Part shown: positions 8,237-9,241 of the stretch, piece by piece
How positions within the stretch are numbered: the first letter of the stretch is position 1
Layout: each line of letters starts with the position of its first letter
Made by a program: the position numbers and the translations under genes
Assembly (NCBI GenBank): GCA_023419055.1
Contig: JAEZYO010000497.1
Span: forward strand, 1 to 9,241
Source of the DNA: Pseudomonadota bacterium
GTDB taxonomy: Bacteria; Myxococcota; Polyangia; Polyangiales; Polyangiaceae
Direction of reading: 5' to 3'
DNA length: 9,241 nucleotides
The notes under the pieces: model-generated
What the model was told of the DNA's origin: nothing
Databases searched by the model: none
Seen by the model: only the letters and a program-made list of their open reading frames with translations

Positions 8237-8826
8237 GCGAACTCGACTCCGGCTCGCGCGAGCTCGCGCAACGTCTGCTCGTTGGAGGCGAGATCAACCG
8301 GTCGCGTCGCCTCGAGCCGCACTTCGCACCGGAACCCCAGGCGCACTGCGTCGAACGCGGTCTCCTTCACGCACACGTCCCTGGCGAGTCCGCAGATGAC
8401 GACCTTCTCGATCCCCCGGGCACGGAGCATCCCGAAGAGCTCGGTGGTGTGGGTGCGCCCCGCGTGGTTACGGACGAGGAAGGCGCTGTAGCCGTTCTCG
8501 CCGCCCGTGCCCTTTCTGACGATCGGGCCCGCGATTTCCAGCCCTTCGACGAACTCGGCGCCCCAGGTGCCTCGAACGCAATGTTTCGGCCAGGGTCCGC
8601 CGTGCTCCCGGAAATGCGGTGTCACCTCCGGGTGATAGTCCTGCGTGTAGACGACGAACGCACCCCCGGCCACAGCGTTCCCGATGAGGGCGTTGATCAC
8701 GCCGACGAGCTCGTCGCCTCCCTCGACGTACAGGTTCCCGCTCGGGTGCGCGAAGTCGTTCTGTACGTCGACGACGATCAAGGCCGTGCGCGGATCGAAC
8801 GCGATGCAGGAACGTGCGAGAGACAC
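8233..8826 (-). CDS. pncA: Nicotinamidase (isochorismatase-family cysteine hydrolase)
   Basis: It hydrolyses nicotinamide to nicotinate and ammonia, feeding the pncB product encoded next. The 197-residue length is normal for the family. The catalytic triad is visible: Asp20 in IVVDVQNDF, Lys105 in IVRKGT and Cys152 in GLARDVCVKETA, with the preceding loop of the cis-peptide type. Metal-binding candidates are Asp63 and His65 in TQDYHP and the later His71. HCVRGTWGAEF (82-92) and GYSAF (112-116) are the family's substrate-side segments. The GTG start at 8826 is well supported by AGGAGG (8837-8832) five bases upstream, the best ribosome binding site in the window. The stop overlaps the GTG of pncB. 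Other isochorismatase-fold hydrolases share the triad, but the operon with pncB makes nicotinamidase the best call. Nicotinamidases usually read GLATDYCV; here it is GLARDVCV. Confidence 0.9.
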   Translation of the reverse strand: MSLARSCIAFDPRTALIVVDVQNDFAHPSGNLYVEGGDELVGVINALIGNAVAGGAFVVYTQDYHPEVTPHFREHGGPWPKHCVRGTWGAEFVEGLEIAGPIVRKGTGGENGYSAFLVRNHAGRTHTTELFGMLRARGIEKVVICGLARDVCVKETAFDAVRLGFRCEVRLEATRPVDLASNEQTLRELARAGVEFA

Positions 8827-8831
8827 GCTTT

Positions 8832-8837
8832 CCTCCT
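8832..8837 (-). promoter_or_regulatory. Strong Shine-Dalgarno deciding the GTG start of pncA
   Basis: On the minus strand AGGAGG is followed by AAAGC and then GTG at 8826. The five-base spacing is near ideal and fixes the start of the nicotinamidase at a GTG instead of an internal ATG. Confidence 0.85.
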
Positions 8838-8975
8838 ACGAAGATCGGAGCAACGCACGTGCCAGGCGATGTCGTTGCGCAGCGTCGTGTCAGCGTACGC
8901 AGCGCACTGCGCGTAACGCGGCGCGTGCAACCTCGCGAGTTGCGCGCGCGCGACTCGTGCATCAGACTCGTTAGC

Positions 8976-9241
8976 GTGCGGTTCGTTGCGTGGCTGAGTT
9001 CGCGCGCGGGCGTTCGTGTACCTCCGCGATCGAGTTTGGGCGCCGTCCTGGCTTTGACGGCGTTCGCGACTCCGACCAGCGAGATCGGAGTGAGTAACTC
9101 CGCGCCGGGCGAGATCAAAGCAGTCAGCGCGCCAAAGGCCGCAAATACGGCCAAACCTGCCCCGCCTCCGCCTGAACCGAGCTGTGAAGAGCGCATCCGG
9201 TCCGCGCTCGCCGCTCCCGCGCTCCCCGGCGCGCCCGACCT
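8976..9241 (+). CDS. Probable exported proline-rich protein, N-terminal part only (runs off the right edge)
   Basis: The plus-strand frame beginning at the GTG at 8976 is open to the window edge (88 complete codons). It reads VRFVAWLSSRAG, a basic stretch, then SLGAVLALTAFATPTSE, which resembles a signal peptide core with possible cleavage after AFA. After this come a low-complexity part with SAPKAANTAKPAPPPPEPS and the start of a more ordered region CEERIRSALAAPALPGAPD. The order signal, Pro/Ala linker, domain is typical of exported proteins in GC-rich deltaproteobacteria. No Shine-Dalgarno is seen before 8976. The frame is also open upstream, with other candidate starts at TTG 8940, TTG 9039 and GTG 9090, so the start is uncertain. 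It is divergent from pncA. The family is not recognisable from this fragment. Confidence 0.5.
   Translation, partial: MRFVAWLSSRAGVRVPPRSSLGAVLALTAFATPTSEIGVSNSAPGEIKAVSAPKAANTAKPAPPPPEPSCEERIRSALAAPALPGAPD

Noticed and set aside
8941..8952. Alternating GC run as a repeat or Z-DNA element
   Set aside because: Short, and expected by chance at this base composition. Flanking CGAGT/ACTCG arms are only 5 bases.
8468..9196. 242-codon minus-strand frame with a hydrophobic N-terminus overlapping pncA
   Set aside because: It overlaps the nicotinamidase in a different frame, and its later part is plainly an Arg-rich shadow. The hydrophobic start is the complement of the plus-strand signal-like segment.

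Overview
The window is GC-rich with dense, short-spaced genes and a strong bias to G/C at third codon positions. Together with the gene content (PPK1, PrkA-type kinase, molybdenum cofactor genes, NAD salvage pair) and MobA/PrkA variants that look myxobacterial, this suggests a deltaproteobacterium of the Myxococcota type. That assignment is inference from gene style, not a search result.

Layout. The left edge (1-185, minus) holds the N-terminus of an exported protein with a clear signal peptide. After a divergent, structured intergenic gap comes a plus-strand molybdenum cofactor pair: moeA (333-1523), then a mobA-like gene (1520-2143) joined by an ATGA overlap. The mobA frame has two in-frame TAG codons, both inside its nucleotide-binding loop and both where E. 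coli MobA has lysine. It is either a very recently broken gene, a recoded gene or a sequence error, and it is the most unusual item here. Converging on it with a 1-base gap is ppk1 (2145-4409, minus), encoding a full-length polyphosphate kinase with all core motifs and a very basic C-terminal tail. A 391-base non-coding gap with a compound hairpin separates ppk1 from the divergent prkA (4801-6903, plus), encoding a PrkA/YeaG-type serine kinase with an AAA+ domain. prkA converges on a two-gene NAD salvage operon read on the minus strand: a nicotinamidase/isochorismatase-family hydrolase (8826 to 8233), then nicotinate phosphoribosyltransferase (8236 to 6917), coupled by a GTGA overlap. A strong 38-base hairpin sits at the prkA/pncB convergence. 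The right edge holds the start of a probable exported, proline-rich protein on the plus strand (about 8976 onward).

Functionally there are two coherent units, cofactor insertion/maturation (moeA-mobA) and nicotinamide-to-NAD salvage (pncA-pncB), with two stress or starvation genes (ppk1, prkA) between them. I see no tRNA, rRNA, CRISPR array, insertion sequence or phage gene. Most of the window is ordinary chromosomal housekeeping sequence, and I do not see a clear new multi-gene system.
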